Below are positions 7,629 to 15,726 of a stretch of DNA of 36,556 bases, in pieces. How positions within the stretch are numbered: position 1 is the first letter of the stretch; each line of letters begins with the position of its first letter. This DNA comes from Rikenellaceae bacterium (GTDB taxonomy: Bacteria > Bacteroidota > Bacteroidia > Bacteroidales > UBA932): assembly GCA_900767405.1 (NCBI GenBank), contig CAAFZB010000019.1, forward strand, positions 1 through 36,556, in the 5' to 3' direction. The position numbers and the translations under genes were made by a program. A model generated the notes under the pieces. That model saw only the letters and a list, made by a program, of their open reading frames with translations. It searched no databases and was not told the DNA's origin.

Positions 7629-8301
7629 CCCAGTCTCCCATAATGAAGAATTCCACGCCATCCTCGAGAGTGAGTCTGACGTCCCGGTGAAAATGCCCGA
7701 AGACAAAATAATCCACCTTCCGGCTCTTTGCCGTTTCCCTGGCCCATTGTACAATCCTCTGACGTTCGGGATCGAACTCGAATGGTTTGTGTGAGTTACG
7801 GCTGAAACGGAACCACCTTCTCGTAAGCTTGAACAGAAGCCTTGGATCCATAAGCCGGAAAATAAACTGGATTACAGGACTTGTATAGACCCAATGCAGG
7901 AAACGGTAGCCGATGTCCGTGCCGCCTATAATGTCCCCGTGCCCCAGACAGAATTCCTTTCCTTCTATGCTGCCAAAATATGGTTGGCTATGCATAATGA
8001 TACCGTTGGATTCAAAGAAGTCACGCACCCACATATCGTGGTTCCCGGGGAAGAAATGAACTTCTACCCCATCGTGGACAAGGTTCAGAAGAACCGCCGT
8101 AACCCTGGCTCCGTCCTTGGGCATAAGCTCTGAATATTCGTACCAGAAATCCCAGATATCGCCCAAAAGATAAAGCGCCTTCGCCGAAGAAGGAATACTT
8201 TTCAAAAAGCGGACAAAACGGGCCTCCCTCTCGGCGGGGTCTCCCACATCTGCACCAATGTGCACGTCGGAGGCAAAATAAACTCCTTTTCTTTCTTCCA
8301 T
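7564..8301 (-). CDS. lpxH: UDP-2,3-diacylglucosamine diphosphatase (LpxH-like)
   Basis: Calcineurin-like phosphoesterase that hydrolyses UDP-2,3-diacylglucosamine to lipid X in lipid A synthesis, peripheral to the inner membrane. The metal-binding motifs are all present in the 245-residue product: SDVHIG (D12, H14), GDIWDFW (D48), GNHD (N87, H88), GHGD (H121) and GHFH (H203, H205). It follows uppP by 3 bp, making an envelope cluster with uppP, DUF3098 and ftsX. Because metallophosphoesterases are numerous, the exact substrate is a family-level assignment, though GDIWDFW and the HGD/GHFH spacing favour LpxH. Its 3' end overlaps the DUF4294 gene. Confidence 0.85.
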   Translation of the reverse strand: MEERKGVYFASDVHIGADVGDPAEREARFVRFLKSIPSSAKALYLLGDIWDFWYEYSELMPKDGARVTAVLLNLVHDGVEVHFFPGNHDMWVRDFFESNGIIMHSQPYFGSIEGKEFCLGHGDIIGGTDIGYRFLHWVYTSPVIQFIFRLMDPRLLFKLTRRWFRFSRNSHKPFEFDPERQRIVQWARETAKSRKVDYFVFGHFHRDVRLTLEDGVEFFIMGDWVSDSPYFYFDGVSLQAKTFEG

Positions 8302-8304
8302 AGG

Positions 8305-9117
8305 CTATGCAAAGACAAGCAGCAGTACGGCAACCACTGCACAGTATATAGAGAACCAGTATAGTTTTGCTCTTTTAACCAGCGCAACCATCGTCTTGCA
8401 GGCGAACAGCCCGGAAAGGAAAGCCGCCAGCGCCCCAGCGGCAAGCGGAAGAATCCCTATCCCTCCCCCCGGGGCAACCTCACCCGAGACCGACTTGAGG
8501 ATATCCAGACTCTGCTCCCCAATAATGGGAATCAGCACCATAAGGAAAGAAAACTGCGCCATATTCTCACGCTTCACTCCGCACAGCAGGCCTGTAGCTA
8601 TGGTCGTTCCAGAGCGGGACAGTCCGGGAGCTATGGCAAAAGCCTGCCCCAGTCCGACAACCAGGGCCTGCCACCAGCTTATCCCGTTTCTGTACGTATT
8701 CCTTATATTCAGGTGACCCGAAAGATAATCAGACAAAGACAGCAGCACGGCCGTTACAAGCAGGCACACAGCCACGGTATGCAGATTGTCCCCGAACAGC
8801 CCTTCAACGCTGTCTTTGAAGAACAGTCCCACTATGGCGACCGGTATCATAGACAGACATATCTTGAAAACGTAATCTGTCTCGTCGTTCAATCTGAACT
8901 TGAACAGGCCTGCAAAAATTCTGACAATTTCCTTCCAAAACACAACGATTGTGCTCAGAACAGTTGCAAAATGGACGGCTACGGTAAAATCCAGGAACCC
9001 GTCGGCTTCAACCCCCAGAATATCCCTTGCAATCATAAGATGCCCGCTGCTGCTCACGGGAAGAAATTCGGTAAGGCCCTGAACGATACCGAGCAAAAAA
9101 GCCTGCCACCAGTCCAT
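8305..9117 (-). CDS. uppP: Undecaprenyl-diphosphatase (BacA/UppP)
   Basis: Integral membrane phosphatase that recycles undecaprenyl pyrophosphate, the lipid carrier for peptidoglycan and O-antigen. The 270-residue protein carries both family motifs: GLTEFLPVSSSGHL (residues 14-27) and PGLSRSGTT (near residue 165), in a chain of about eight hydrophobic segments. It lies between the DUF3098 gene (3 bp upstream) and lpxH (3 bp downstream); the four-gene envelope cluster ftsX-DUF3098-uppP-lpxH is read from the ftsX promoter. Confidence 0.95.
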   Translation of the reverse strand: MDWWQAFLLGIVQGLTEFLPVSSSGHLMIARDILGVEADGFLDFTVAVHFATVLSTIVVFWKEIVRIFAGLFKFRLNDETDYVFKICLSMIPVAIVGLFFKDSVEGLFGDNLHTVAVCLLVTAVLLSLSDYLSGHLNIRNTYRNGISWWQALVVGLGQAFAIAPGLSRSGTTIATGLLCGVKRENMAQFSFLMVLIPIIGEQSLDILKSVSGEVAPGGGIGILPLAAGALAAFLSGLFACKTMVALVKRAKLYWFSIYCAVVAVLLLVFA

Positions 9118-9120
9118 ACG

Positions 9121-9354
9121 CTACTTCCCTTTTTTGGAATCGAAATCTCCCATAATGGCAACTACCTCGATCACGATACCTGCCAGTATCACTATGGGAG
9201 CCGCAACCATCTTGCGGAAATCGAACATATCGTAGTTGAAAACCTGGGGATCGGGACTCAGGCCGCCCATCATAAGAACATAACCGGCAACCATTACCAC
9301 AAATCCAATTATCAGATATTTCAGGCCTTTCGGCCCGATGGTCATTTTATCCAT
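9121..9354 (-). CDS. DUF3098 small membrane protein
   Basis: Function unknown. A 77-residue protein with two hydrophobic segments (YLIIGFVVMVAGYVLMMGG near residues 14-32 and APIVILAGIVIEVVAIM near 52-68), joined by a short loop SPDPQVFNYDMFDFRK. This two-helix layout and the D(M/I)F(D/S)FRK-type loop fit DUF3098, a Bacteroidota family commonly placed between ftsX and uppP, as here. Its ATG overlaps the end of ftsX by 8 bp, suggesting translational coupling. Confidence 0.85.
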   Translation of the reverse strand: MDKMTIGPKGLKYLIIGFVVMVAGYVLMMGGLSPDPQVFNYDMFDFRKMVAAPIVILAGIVIEVVAIMGDFDSKKGK

Positions 9355-10225
9355 ACAATTCCTCCTTGCTCATAGAGAGCAGCCTGTTAACGTCAAAGAA
9401 AGTTCCGGCAACACATATCGCAACTCCGCACAGCAGAACCGTGCCTCCCGTAATTGCAAAAATCACTGGGGTCATAACCTCGAAAAGCTGAGGTACGGAA
9501 GAGTGCACGAACCAGAAAAGAACAGCCAGCAAGCCCAGAGCTACAATTGCAGATGCAATCCCCTGGAATACGGCTCTCTTTATGAACGGTTTCCGAATGA
9601 AACCCCGGGTAGCTCCAACCAGTTGCATAGTTTTGATAGAGAAACGCCTGGCAAAGATATGAAGTCGGACTACATTGTTTATAAGTATGAGCGATATGAA
9701 AAGGAGCACGGCCACAAACACGGCAAGCAGCATCGTAACTTTTCTCATATTCGTGGAAAGCGCCTCCACCAGGCTCTTCTGACTTTCGACCTCATCTACC
9801 AGGGGATCGTTCTCCAGCATAAGCTTCACAAGCTCAAGGCTGTCGGAAGACACATATTCCGCCTTAAGGTTTATGTCCACCGATATTGGCACCGGCGAAG
9901 ACTGGAACACTTCCAGGAAATCTTCACCAAGCATCTCCTTCAACTCTTTCGTTCCCTGTTCCCTGTCCACGAAACTGGCACTGGTCACATACGGCCTGCC
10001 CTCCAATTCAAGAGCATAATCCTTTCCCTGCTCTTCCGTAACCGACTGCTTGAGCAGAACGGAAACCATAAGGTTCTCCTTGAAATAATCCGACACGGAC
10101 CCGGCACTTACAAGAAGCAGAGTCGAAAGGCCTACAAGCATCAGGACAAGGGAAATGCACAGAATTGAAGAGATATACGCTCCTACCATCCTGCGCTTTA
10201 TTGAGCTATGTTTTTTTTCTGCCAT
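9347..10225 (-). CDS. ftsX: Cell-division ABC transporter permease FtsX
   Basis: Inner-membrane partner of FtsE; controls peptidoglycan hydrolases at the division site. The protein has an N-terminal cytoplasmic stretch, TM1 (YISSILCISLVLMLVGLSTL), an extracytoplasmic domain of about 130 residues, and three further TM segments, the FtsX layout. ATG at 10225 (MAEKKHSSIKRRM) is preferred to an in-frame TTG at 10240, which lies at the expected transcription start. ftsE is not adjacent. A -7 element at 10245-10252 is placed for a leader of about 13 nt. Confidence 0.93.
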   Translation of the reverse strand: MAEKKHSSIKRRMVGAYISSILCISLVLMLVGLSTLLLVSAGSVSDYFKENLMVSVLLKQSVTEEQGKDYALELEGRPYVTSASFVDREQGTKELKEMLGEDFLEVFQSSPVPISVDINLKAEYVSSDSLELVKLMLENDPLVDEVESQKSLVEALSTNMRKVTMLLAVFVAVLLFISLILINNVVRLHIFARRFSIKTMQLVGATRGFIRKPFIKRAVFQGIASAIVALGLLAVLFWFVHSSVPQLFEVMTPVIFAITGGTVLLCGVAICVAGTFFDVNRLLSMSKEELYG

Positions 10226-10244
10226 AGAAAGCCGATTCAAACTT

Positions 10245-10252
10245 CAAAGATA
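10245..10252 (-). promoter_or_regulatory. -7 element of the ftsX-lpxH operon
   Basis: Minus-strand TATCTTTG (complement of 10245-10252) matches TAnnTTTG, with a T-rich TTTTTTG about 17 bp upstream (complement of 10270-10276) as possible -33 element. It is back to back with the promoter of the GT5-like gene within 55 bp. Confidence 0.55.
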
Positions 10253-10282
10253 GTGAATTATCGAAATATCAAAAAATATTAT

Positions 10283-10290
10283 TATCTTTG
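10283..10290 (+). promoter_or_regulatory. -7 element of the GT5-like/DUF4270 operon
   Basis: TATCTTTG matches TAnnTTTG and ends only 5 bp before the ATG at 10296, so the mRNA should be leaderless or nearly so. No clear TTG at the -33 position was seen. Confidence 0.55.
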
Positions 10291-10295
10291 TCATA

Positions 10296-11117
10296 ATGGC
10301 TAATAGCGTCAAAAGAGTTTTGTTCGTGAATTCTGAAATTCTCCCTTATTTGCCGGAGAACAGAATCTCATCCATAGGCAGGTATCTCCCTCAAGGGATA
10401 CAGGAGAATCGTAAGGAAATCCGTTCGTTCATGCCGCGTTTCGGCTGTATAAACGAAAGGAAAAACCAGTTGCACGAAGTTATCCGCCTGTCCGGGATGA
10501 ACATCATCATTTCCGATATTGACCGTCAGCTTATCATCAAAGTGGCATCCATCTCGGCCGCCCGCATCCAGGTGTACTTCATTGACAATGAAGATTATTT
10601 CCACCGTAAGCAAACGTTCTATTCAGAAGATGGAAAATTCTTTGCCGACAACGACGAAAGGGCCATTTTCTTTGCGAGGGGAGTTTTGGAAACCGTCAAG
10701 AAACTCCGCTGGGCACCGGACATAGTCCATTGCCAGGGTTGGATTTCCCAGCTTGTTCCCCTGTACCTCAAAAAAACCTACAGAGATGACCCGATATTCG
10801 CATCCAGCAAGGTTGTAGTTTCTCTGTATGATGACACGCCAAAAGAAAAATTCAACGACAAATTCGCCCATAAGATATCATTCGGAGGCGTATCCGACGA
10901 AGATATGCCCCTGCTTGTTTCCGACCCTACTGGCATTAATCTTGCTAAAACCGCAATTCAGTATTCAGACGGCGTAATCCTGGGCTCAGACAATCTGGAC
11001 AAGGAAATTCTTGATTTCTGCAACACTTTGAACACTCCTGTTCTGGGTTTCGATTCTGCAAGTCTGGAAGATGGAAGTTATGTTTCAAAGTACGACGAAT
11101 TTTACGACAACCTTTAA
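10296..11117 (+). CDS. Short glycogen/starch synthase-like protein (GT5 domain only)
   Basis: Resembles the N-terminal (GT5) domain of ADP-glucose glycogen synthase: VKRVLFVNSEILPYLPEN near the start, RSFMPRFGCINERKNQLHEV, DNEDYF and DIVHCQGWISQLVPLYLKK (near residue 142). The product is 273 residues, about half of a full glycogen synthase, and lacks the C-terminal GT1 nucleotide-sugar domain; the usual KxGG loop near the start is also absent. Such short proteins occur in Bacteroidales just before a DUF4270 gene, as here, so it is probably not a broken gene. Catalytic activity is doubtful; a sugar-sensing or structural role is a guess. The next ATG follows the stop after 1 bp. Confidence 0.75.
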   Translation: MANSVKRVLFVNSEILPYLPENRISSIGRYLPQGIQENRKEIRSFMPRFGCINERKNQLHEVIRLSGMNIIISDIDRQLIIKVASISAARIQVYFIDNEDYFHRKQTFYSEDGKFFADNDERAIFFARGVLETVKKLRWAPDIVHCQGWISQLVPLYLKKTYRDDPIFASSKVVVSLYDDTPKEKFNDKFAHKISFGGVSDEDMPLLVSDPTGINLAKTAIQYSDGVILGSDNLDKEILDFCNTLNTPVLGFDSASLEDGSYVSKYDEFYDNL

Positions 11118-11118
11118 G

Positions 11119-12720
11119 ATGAAACTTAAACTTATCCCTATACTTGCTGCAATCCTTTGCGTTTCCTGTGTCGAATTGAGCAGCAATGTCGGAGAAAACT
11201 TTCTACCTGGAAACCAGGGATACGATATGTTCAACGTCGAAGTTCCTCTCGACGGTCTGTCTAACCGCATGGCAGACAGCCTTTCCGGTTTTTCCCAGAC
11301 AAAAATGGCAATAGGAGCCATCAAGAACTACGAAGGCAAAGTCATCCGACGCTCTGCAGCCACCACAATAGCACCGATGATCAACACCCTGGATTTCGGA
11401 ACCAATCCCGAAGTCAAAAGCATGTTCCTTGTAATGTCAATCGATACCGTATCCGTTGCCGATACAAGATACGCGAACGTGCTTCAGAGGCTTAACGTGT
11501 ATGAGTTGGAAAAAGCCTACGATTCAAAGAAGGATTTTGACTGCAACGGCAAGAATATCAGACATAAAAAGGAAAGAATCACCAAAGGCGACCCAATAAT
11601 CGCAGGTCCCGGCACCATAAGTTTTGAACTTACAGACGAATATGCAAAAAAATTCCTCTCTCTGTCAAAGGAAGAACTTAAGGACAAGGAACAATACCTG
11701 AAAAAGATTCCGGGACTGTACTTCGACACCCCGGACCCTATGGGAGAAGGAGGAAGAATAAACGTATTCGGACTTCAAGTTGAATACAACCCAGAGGTCA
11801 ACTCTATGGTCAGCAATTTCGGATCCCTCAACATTACGTCCACCTACGACGGTGTCAAAAAGGATACTTCTTTCCTGTTCTACCTTGGAGCCGATGACCT
11901 GTACAACGCCGACTCACTTATAAAAGCTACGGCAACAGGTGCATATTATCCTCAATATGCAATGAATCTCACCGATGAGAACTGTTACAGGAAGGAAGCA
12001 GGCAAAAGTTCAGAGACCATAATGATAAGCGGCGGCGGCGGGCTCAAGCCTTATATCAGCGCAGCCTGGCTTAAATCTGCCGTTTCCAGGGCCATCATCG
12101 AGAAAGGCGGAGACCCGGGCACCGCAATCATCAACAAGGCTTCGCTGATACTTCCGTTCGAATTCCCGGACGACTATACCCAGATGTTCAAATTTTCTGA
12201 GGCCCTGAGTCCTACCACAAGAATCAAAAATGACACTTCGGCAGTGTTCGTAAACCTTACCGACACTTCCAACGAAACCGAAAACGTAGGGGATATCAAC
12301 CGCTCTACACTTTGTTTCGCCCCCGATTTCACCTATCATATGCAGAAACTGCTTTCTGTAAAGGATGAAGAGATTGCAAACGGCAACTATGACCTGTGGC
12401 TCCTTACAATGACGACAGAAGTCACTACCATAGACAATTCCGACGCAGAGCTCAGCCAGATGTATGAAGAGCTGGCATACCAGTCCTACTACAGTAGCAT
12501 GTACGGTGGTGGAGGTGGATACGGCTATGGCGATTCATATACCAATTATTACAACTATATGATGATGGCAAACTATGCGGCGAACAACGTAAGCAGCAGC
12601 TCTACGCTCGCTCTGAACCTAGCCAACTATTTCGATTTCAAGTTAAACGGTCCCGCCTTCCCGGACAAGTCGAGACGGCCCAAGCTTACCGTCACCTTCT
12701 CGCTTCCCAAGGAAAAGTAA
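11119..12720 (+). CDS. DUF4270 family putative lipoprotein
   Basis: Function unknown; a Bacteroidota cell-envelope family. The ATG at 11119 lies 1 bp after the upstream stop and gives a short signal peptide, MKLKLIPILAAILCVSC, with the likely acylated Cys17, so an in-frame start at 11071 inside the upstream gene is rejected. The 533-residue product has GENFLPGNQGYDMFNVEVPL near residues 26-45, a DUF4270-type opening, and ends RRPKLTVTFSLPKEK. Near the C-terminus (12481-12600) there is a Tyr/Gly-rich low-complexity insert with GGGGGYGYGDSYTNYYNY. Transcribed with the GT5-like gene and closed by the 12737-12769 terminator. Confidence 0.8.
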   Translation: MKLKLIPILAAILCVSCVELSSNVGENFLPGNQGYDMFNVEVPLDGLSNRMADSLSGFSQTKMAIGAIKNYEGKVIRRSAATTIAPMINTLDFGTNPEVKSMFLVMSIDTVSVADTRYANVLQRLNVYELEKAYDSKKDFDCNGKNIRHKKERITKGDPIIAGPGTISFELTDEYAKKFLSLSKEELKDKEQYLKKIPGLYFDTPDPMGEGGRINVFGLQVEYNPEVNSMVSNFGSLNITSTYDGVKKDTSFLFYLGADDLYNADSLIKATATGAYYPQYAMNLTDENCYRKEAGKSSETIMISGGGGLKPYISAAWLKSAVSRAIIEKGGDPGTAIINKASLILPFEFPDDYTQMFKFSEALSPTTRIKNDTSAVFVNLTDTSNETENVGDINRSTLCFAPDFTYHMQKLLSVKDEEIANGNYDLWLLTMTTEVTTIDNSDAELSQMYEELAYQSYYSSMYGGGGGYGYGDSYTNYYNYMMMANYAANNVSSSSTLALNLANYFDFKLNGPAFPDKSRRPKLTVTFSLPKEK

Positions 12721-12736
12721 ACCAGACACATATAAA

Positions 12737-12769
12737 AACAATGGCCACCCACTGAGGATGGCCATTGTT
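12737..12769. terminator. Bidirectional terminator between DUF4270 gene and acpP
   Basis: An 11-bp perfect stem (12737-12747 with 12759-12769) encloses an 11-nt loop. On the minus strand the stem ends in TTGTTTTTATA, a good U-tract for acpP; on the plus strand a weaker TATTTC follows, closing the DUF4270 operon. The two genes converge here. Confidence 0.85.
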
Positions 12770-12785
12770 ATTTCAATCAAAAAGA

Positions 12786-13037
12786 TTATTCTGCGGTTCC
12801 TATCTTCTGAGCAACTTTTTCAACAGCGTCTTTCACTGTTATGATGGTATTTGTTTCTTCATCGGGAATCTTGATTCCGAATACCTTCTCAAATTCCATA
12901 AGAAGCTCTACAGTATCAAGGGAATCTGCACCGAGGTCATTCGTAAAGTTAGCGGTTTCTGTAACCTCTGAAGGCTCTACACCAAGTTTGTCGACGATGA
13001 TGCCCTTCACCTTGTCTACGATTTCTTCGTAATTCAT
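12786..13037 (-). CDS. acpP: Acyl carrier protein
   Basis: Carries growing acyl chains on a phosphopantetheine arm in fatty-acid synthesis. The 83-residue acidic protein has the attachment motif GADSLDTVELLMEFE with Ser39, and the usual four-helix length. It stands alone between the terminator and a strong promoter at 13094-13124; fabF, often its neighbour, is not here. The promoter lies largely over the end of pnuC, so acpP is likely to be expressed independently of the upstream uvrC-pnuC pair. Confidence 0.97.
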   Translation of the reverse strand: MNYEEIVDKVKGIIVDKLGVEPSEVTETANFTNDLGADSLDTVELLMEFEKVFGIKIPDEETNTIITVKDAVEKVAQKIGTAE

Positions 13038-13093
13038 AAGTCGAAAATTTTAGTTTATTATTAGTACTTTTATTTTCAATGTCAATTGAGTCA

Positions 13094-13124
13094 CAAATCT
13101 AATAATTTTTATTCATTCTGCAAA
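13094..13124 (-). promoter_or_regulatory. Promoter of acpP
   Basis: Minus-strand TTTG (complement of 13121-13124), 19 bp, then TAGATTTG (complement of 13094-13101): an exact fit to the Bacteroidota consensus. The -33 element lies inside the last codons of pnuC. Confidence 0.75.
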
Positions 13125-13864
13125 ACTCTGCTTCTCAACATACCCACCCATATTCTGAACCCGTGAATGGTATTCATAAAATACAGACAGTATTTGATAA
13201 CGTATATGAGAGCAAAAGATCCCGAACCTGTTTTCAAAGCCTGCCCCCAAATGATTATAGACGTTATGTTGACTCCCAGCCAGAACAGCCATTGCTCGAC
13301 ATATGCCGTACTCAGCAGTATCTGTCCGAAAATATTGCACATAAGCGTCAGTACGTCCAGCACCACCGCCACCTTTATGAAACCCTCTGCCGCCGACTTG
13401 TCGAATCTGGCAAGAAGGATATAGGCTATTACAGAACCGACCAGAAATGCGGCAGCGTACCAGATACGCTGTTTCGCGCTTAGCGCCCTGGGCTTCACCC
13501 TGTCAGTCGCATTCGCTCCTCTCTTCCTCCACTGGGCAAAACCAATGAACTGCATAGGGACAAAGTAAGCCAGATGCAGTATCCCGTTCCCCAGGCCGGC
13601 ACCTCCGTTTTTCCAGTTTACAAAACACATCACTCCGTAGATGAGTACGTCAAGCAAGGAAAAAAGGAACGTTATGATTTTTCCGCTGGCCGATGTCACT
13701 GCCGACAAAACTCCCATTATAGAGCCGAAAGCCGACACCAGAAGCAGTATCCTGCCTCCGGTAGTGGTATCGTTAATCTTGAAAACCGTTGTAAGCACAA
13801 CGGCAATGGTCATCCCCGCAAGGATGAAGATACTGAAACATTTATTGTATGTCTCCTGCTTCAT
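13109..13864 (-). CDS. pnuC: PnuC family nicotinamide riboside transporter
   Basis: Inner-membrane facilitator for nicotinamide riboside or a related vitamin; uptake is driven by intracellular phosphorylation. The 251-residue protein has about seven hydrophobic segments and the family blocks WKNGGAGLGNGILHLAYFVP followed by MQFIGFAQWRKR (near residues 84-115) and EQWLFWLGVNITSIIIW (near residue 193). PnuC relatives can carry thiamine or riboflavin, and no kinase neighbour or riboswitch is present to decide, so the substrate is open. The start overlaps the uvrC stop as ATGA, implying coupled translation. Confidence 0.87.
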   Translation of the reverse strand: MKQETYNKCFSIFILAGMTIAVVLTTVFKINDTTTGGRILLLVSAFGSIMGVLSAVTSASGKIITFLFSLLDVLIYGVMCFVNWKNGGAGLGNGILHLAYFVPMQFIGFAQWRKRGANATDRVKPRALSAKQRIWYAAAFLVGSVIAYILLARFDKSAAEGFIKVAVVLDVLTLMCNIFGQILLSTAYVEQWLFWLGVNITSIIIWGQALKTGSGSFALIYVIKYCLYFMNTIHGFRIWVGMLRSRVLQNE

Positions 13865-15660
13865 ATCGTTTGTTTTTTCAATTCATTCTGTATGACAGAG
13901 GCAAGTTTCTTCCCCACCAGAGCCGCAACATCCTCTTCCTTTGCCGAAACTATCCGCGCCACGCTCCCGAAATGCATCAGCAGACGTTCTTCGGTCCTTG
14001 GACCTACGCCCTTGATGGAACTCAAGGCAGACTCTATCTGAGATTTGCTACGTAAATTGCGATGGAAGGTTATACCAAAACGGTGAGCCTCGTCCCTGAT
14101 ATGCTGCAACACTTTGAGGGACTGCGAATTACGGTCTAAAAACAGAGGATATGGATCCCCTACCCTTATTACCTCCTCAAGCCTTTCGGCAAGTCCGACA
14201 ACCGTCAGAGAGTCTGTAAGGCCAAGTTCCGAGAGCGCCTGCCAGGCAAAGGAGAGCTGCCCCTTTCCTCCGTCTATCACTACCAGTTGGGGAAGGTCTT
14301 GAGGATTCTCGGCGAGCATCCTGGAGTAGCGTCTGTTGACTATCTCTTTCATTGTGGCGTAGTCGTTCGCTCCCACCACCGTCTTTACCTTGAACTTGCG
14401 GTAATCGCTCTTGCAGGGGGCCCCGTCCCTGAAAACGACGCAGGCCGCCACAGGATTCGTCCCCAGGATATTGGAATTGTCGAAGCATTCTATATGTGTT
14501 GGCAGTTCCTTTACACCCAGAACCTTCTGCAATTCCTCCAGCACCGCTTTTCTGTATTCTTCGGGATTAGTATGCTCCCTCTGCCTGCCTATATTCATCC
14601 TGTATTCCCCGGCATTTTTGGCACTCAGCTGCAAAAGGGCCATTTTCTCCCCTTTTACGGGAATCCTGTACTCAACCCCCGGCAGTTTTACATCCGGCAG
14701 GAAAGGAACGATTATTTCTTTGCAGAGTTTTCCGAAACGGGATTCCACTTCGGCAATAAATTCGCTCAAGACGCTCTCGCGAGACTCTTCTATGGGCATT
14801 TTAATGCCCAGATTAAGCGATTGGACAATAGACCCTCCCCTTATGCGCAGGAAGTTCCCGAAGGCCTCCGAAGGGTCGCAAACAAGGGAAAAAACGTCGG
14901 TATCCACATCTGCGGCGCTTGTTATCACCGACTTGGAATAGTGATTCTGCAGATGCTCTATCTTTTCCTTATAAAACTGCGCGGTTTCGAAAGCCAGGTT
15001 TTCACTCGCAGACAGCATCCTATCCCTGAAATCACGGATAAGGCCCTGAACTCCACCGCTGAGCAGCCGCACTATTTCCTCTATGCCGGCATTGTACTGC
15101 TCTTTTGAAACAGCACCTATGCAGCACCCCTTGCACTTTCCTATGTGATAATCCAGGCAGGGGCGGAACTTCCCCCGAAGGATTGCGTCCGAGGTTATTT
15201 TAAGATTACAGCTTCTGAGCGGATAAGTCTCCTTTATGAAGTCCAGCAGGGCCCTGGCGTGCATCACTGAACTGTAAGGTCCGAAATAGCGCGACCCGTC
15301 GCGCGACACCCTGCGGGTAAGGAACACCTTTGGGAAATCCCCCGCACCAACGCATATCCAGGGATAAGTCTTGCTGTCTTTAAGAAGAATATTGTACTTG
15401 GGCTTGTACTGCTTGATGAGATTGTTCTCCAAAAGCAGCGCATCCGCCTCGCTGTCCACCACAGAATATTGGACATCTGCAATACGGCTTACGAGAAGAC
15501 GGGTCTTGGCATTCAACCGGTCTTCACTTACAAAATACTGCGCCACCCTTTTATGCAGGTCCTTTGCCTTCCCCACGTAAATTACGTTCCCCTGGGAATC
15601 ATAATACCTGTAAACCCCCGGAGAATGCGGTAAAAGCGCTATTTTTTCTTTGATTTCCAC
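13861..15660 (-). CDS. uvrC: UvrABC excinuclease subunit C
   Basis: Makes both incisions in nucleotide excision repair. The 599-residue protein shows the GIY-YIG nuclease domain at the N-terminus (PGVYRYYDSQGNVIYVGKAK near residues 14-33), the UVR/coiled region, the RNase H-like nuclease (CFDNSNILGTNPVAACVVF and VIDGGKGQL), and a C-terminal helix-hairpin-helix (IKGVGPRTEERLLMHFGS). It begins 13 bp after the T-tract of the rpsC terminator and no TAnnTTTG is visible in between, so it may depend on read-through or on a promoter of another type. Confidence 0.97.
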   Translation of the reverse strand: MEIKEKIALLPHSPGVYRYYDSQGNVIYVGKAKDLHKRVAQYFVSEDRLNAKTRLLVSRIADVQYSVVDSEADALLLENNLIKQYKPKYNILLKDSKTYPWICVGAGDFPKVFLTRRVSRDGSRYFGPYSSVMHARALLDFIKETYPLRSCNLKITSDAILRGKFRPCLDYHIGKCKGCCIGAVSKEQYNAGIEEIVRLLSGGVQGLIRDFRDRMLSASENLAFETAQFYKEKIEHLQNHYSKSVITSAADVDTDVFSLVCDPSEAFGNFLRIRGGSIVQSLNLGIKMPIEESRESVLSEFIAEVESRFGKLCKEIIVPFLPDVKLPGVEYRIPVKGEKMALLQLSAKNAGEYRMNIGRQREHTNPEEYRKAVLEELQKVLGVKELPTHIECFDNSNILGTNPVAACVVFRDGAPCKSDYRKFKVKTVVGANDYATMKEIVNRRYSRMLAENPQDLPQLVVIDGGKGQLSFAWQALSELGLTDSLTVVGLAERLEEVIRVGDPYPLFLDRNSQSLKVLQHIRDEAHRFGITFHRNLRSKSQIESALSSIKGVGPRTEERLLMHFGSVARIVSAKEEDVAALVGKKLASVIQNELKKQTI

Positions 15661-15672
15661 CGTGCAGACGAT

Positions 15673-15703
15673 AAAAAAACCGGTTTCGAAAAATCGAAAC
15701 CGG
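15673..15703 (-). terminator. Strong intrinsic terminator after rpsC
   Basis: A perfect 10-bp stem (CCGGTTTCGA at 15694-15703 on the minus strand, pairing with 15680-15689) with a 4-nt loop is followed by seven T. It lies 24 bp after the rpsC stop and closes the proximal half of the split ribosomal operon. Confidence 0.93.
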
Positions 15704-15726
15704 CAATAAATATAGTAAAAATTTTA

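Noticed and set aside
10296..11117. GT5-like gene as a truncated glycogen synthase pseudogene
   Set aside because: Short forms next to DUF4270 genes are common in Bacteroidales and the frame is intact with its own promoter.
12010..12339. Long antisense frames inside DUF4270, mutS2, uvrC and ribosomal genes
   Set aside because: They lie opposite well-supported genes, have no family resemblance or start signals, and are shadows of codon use.
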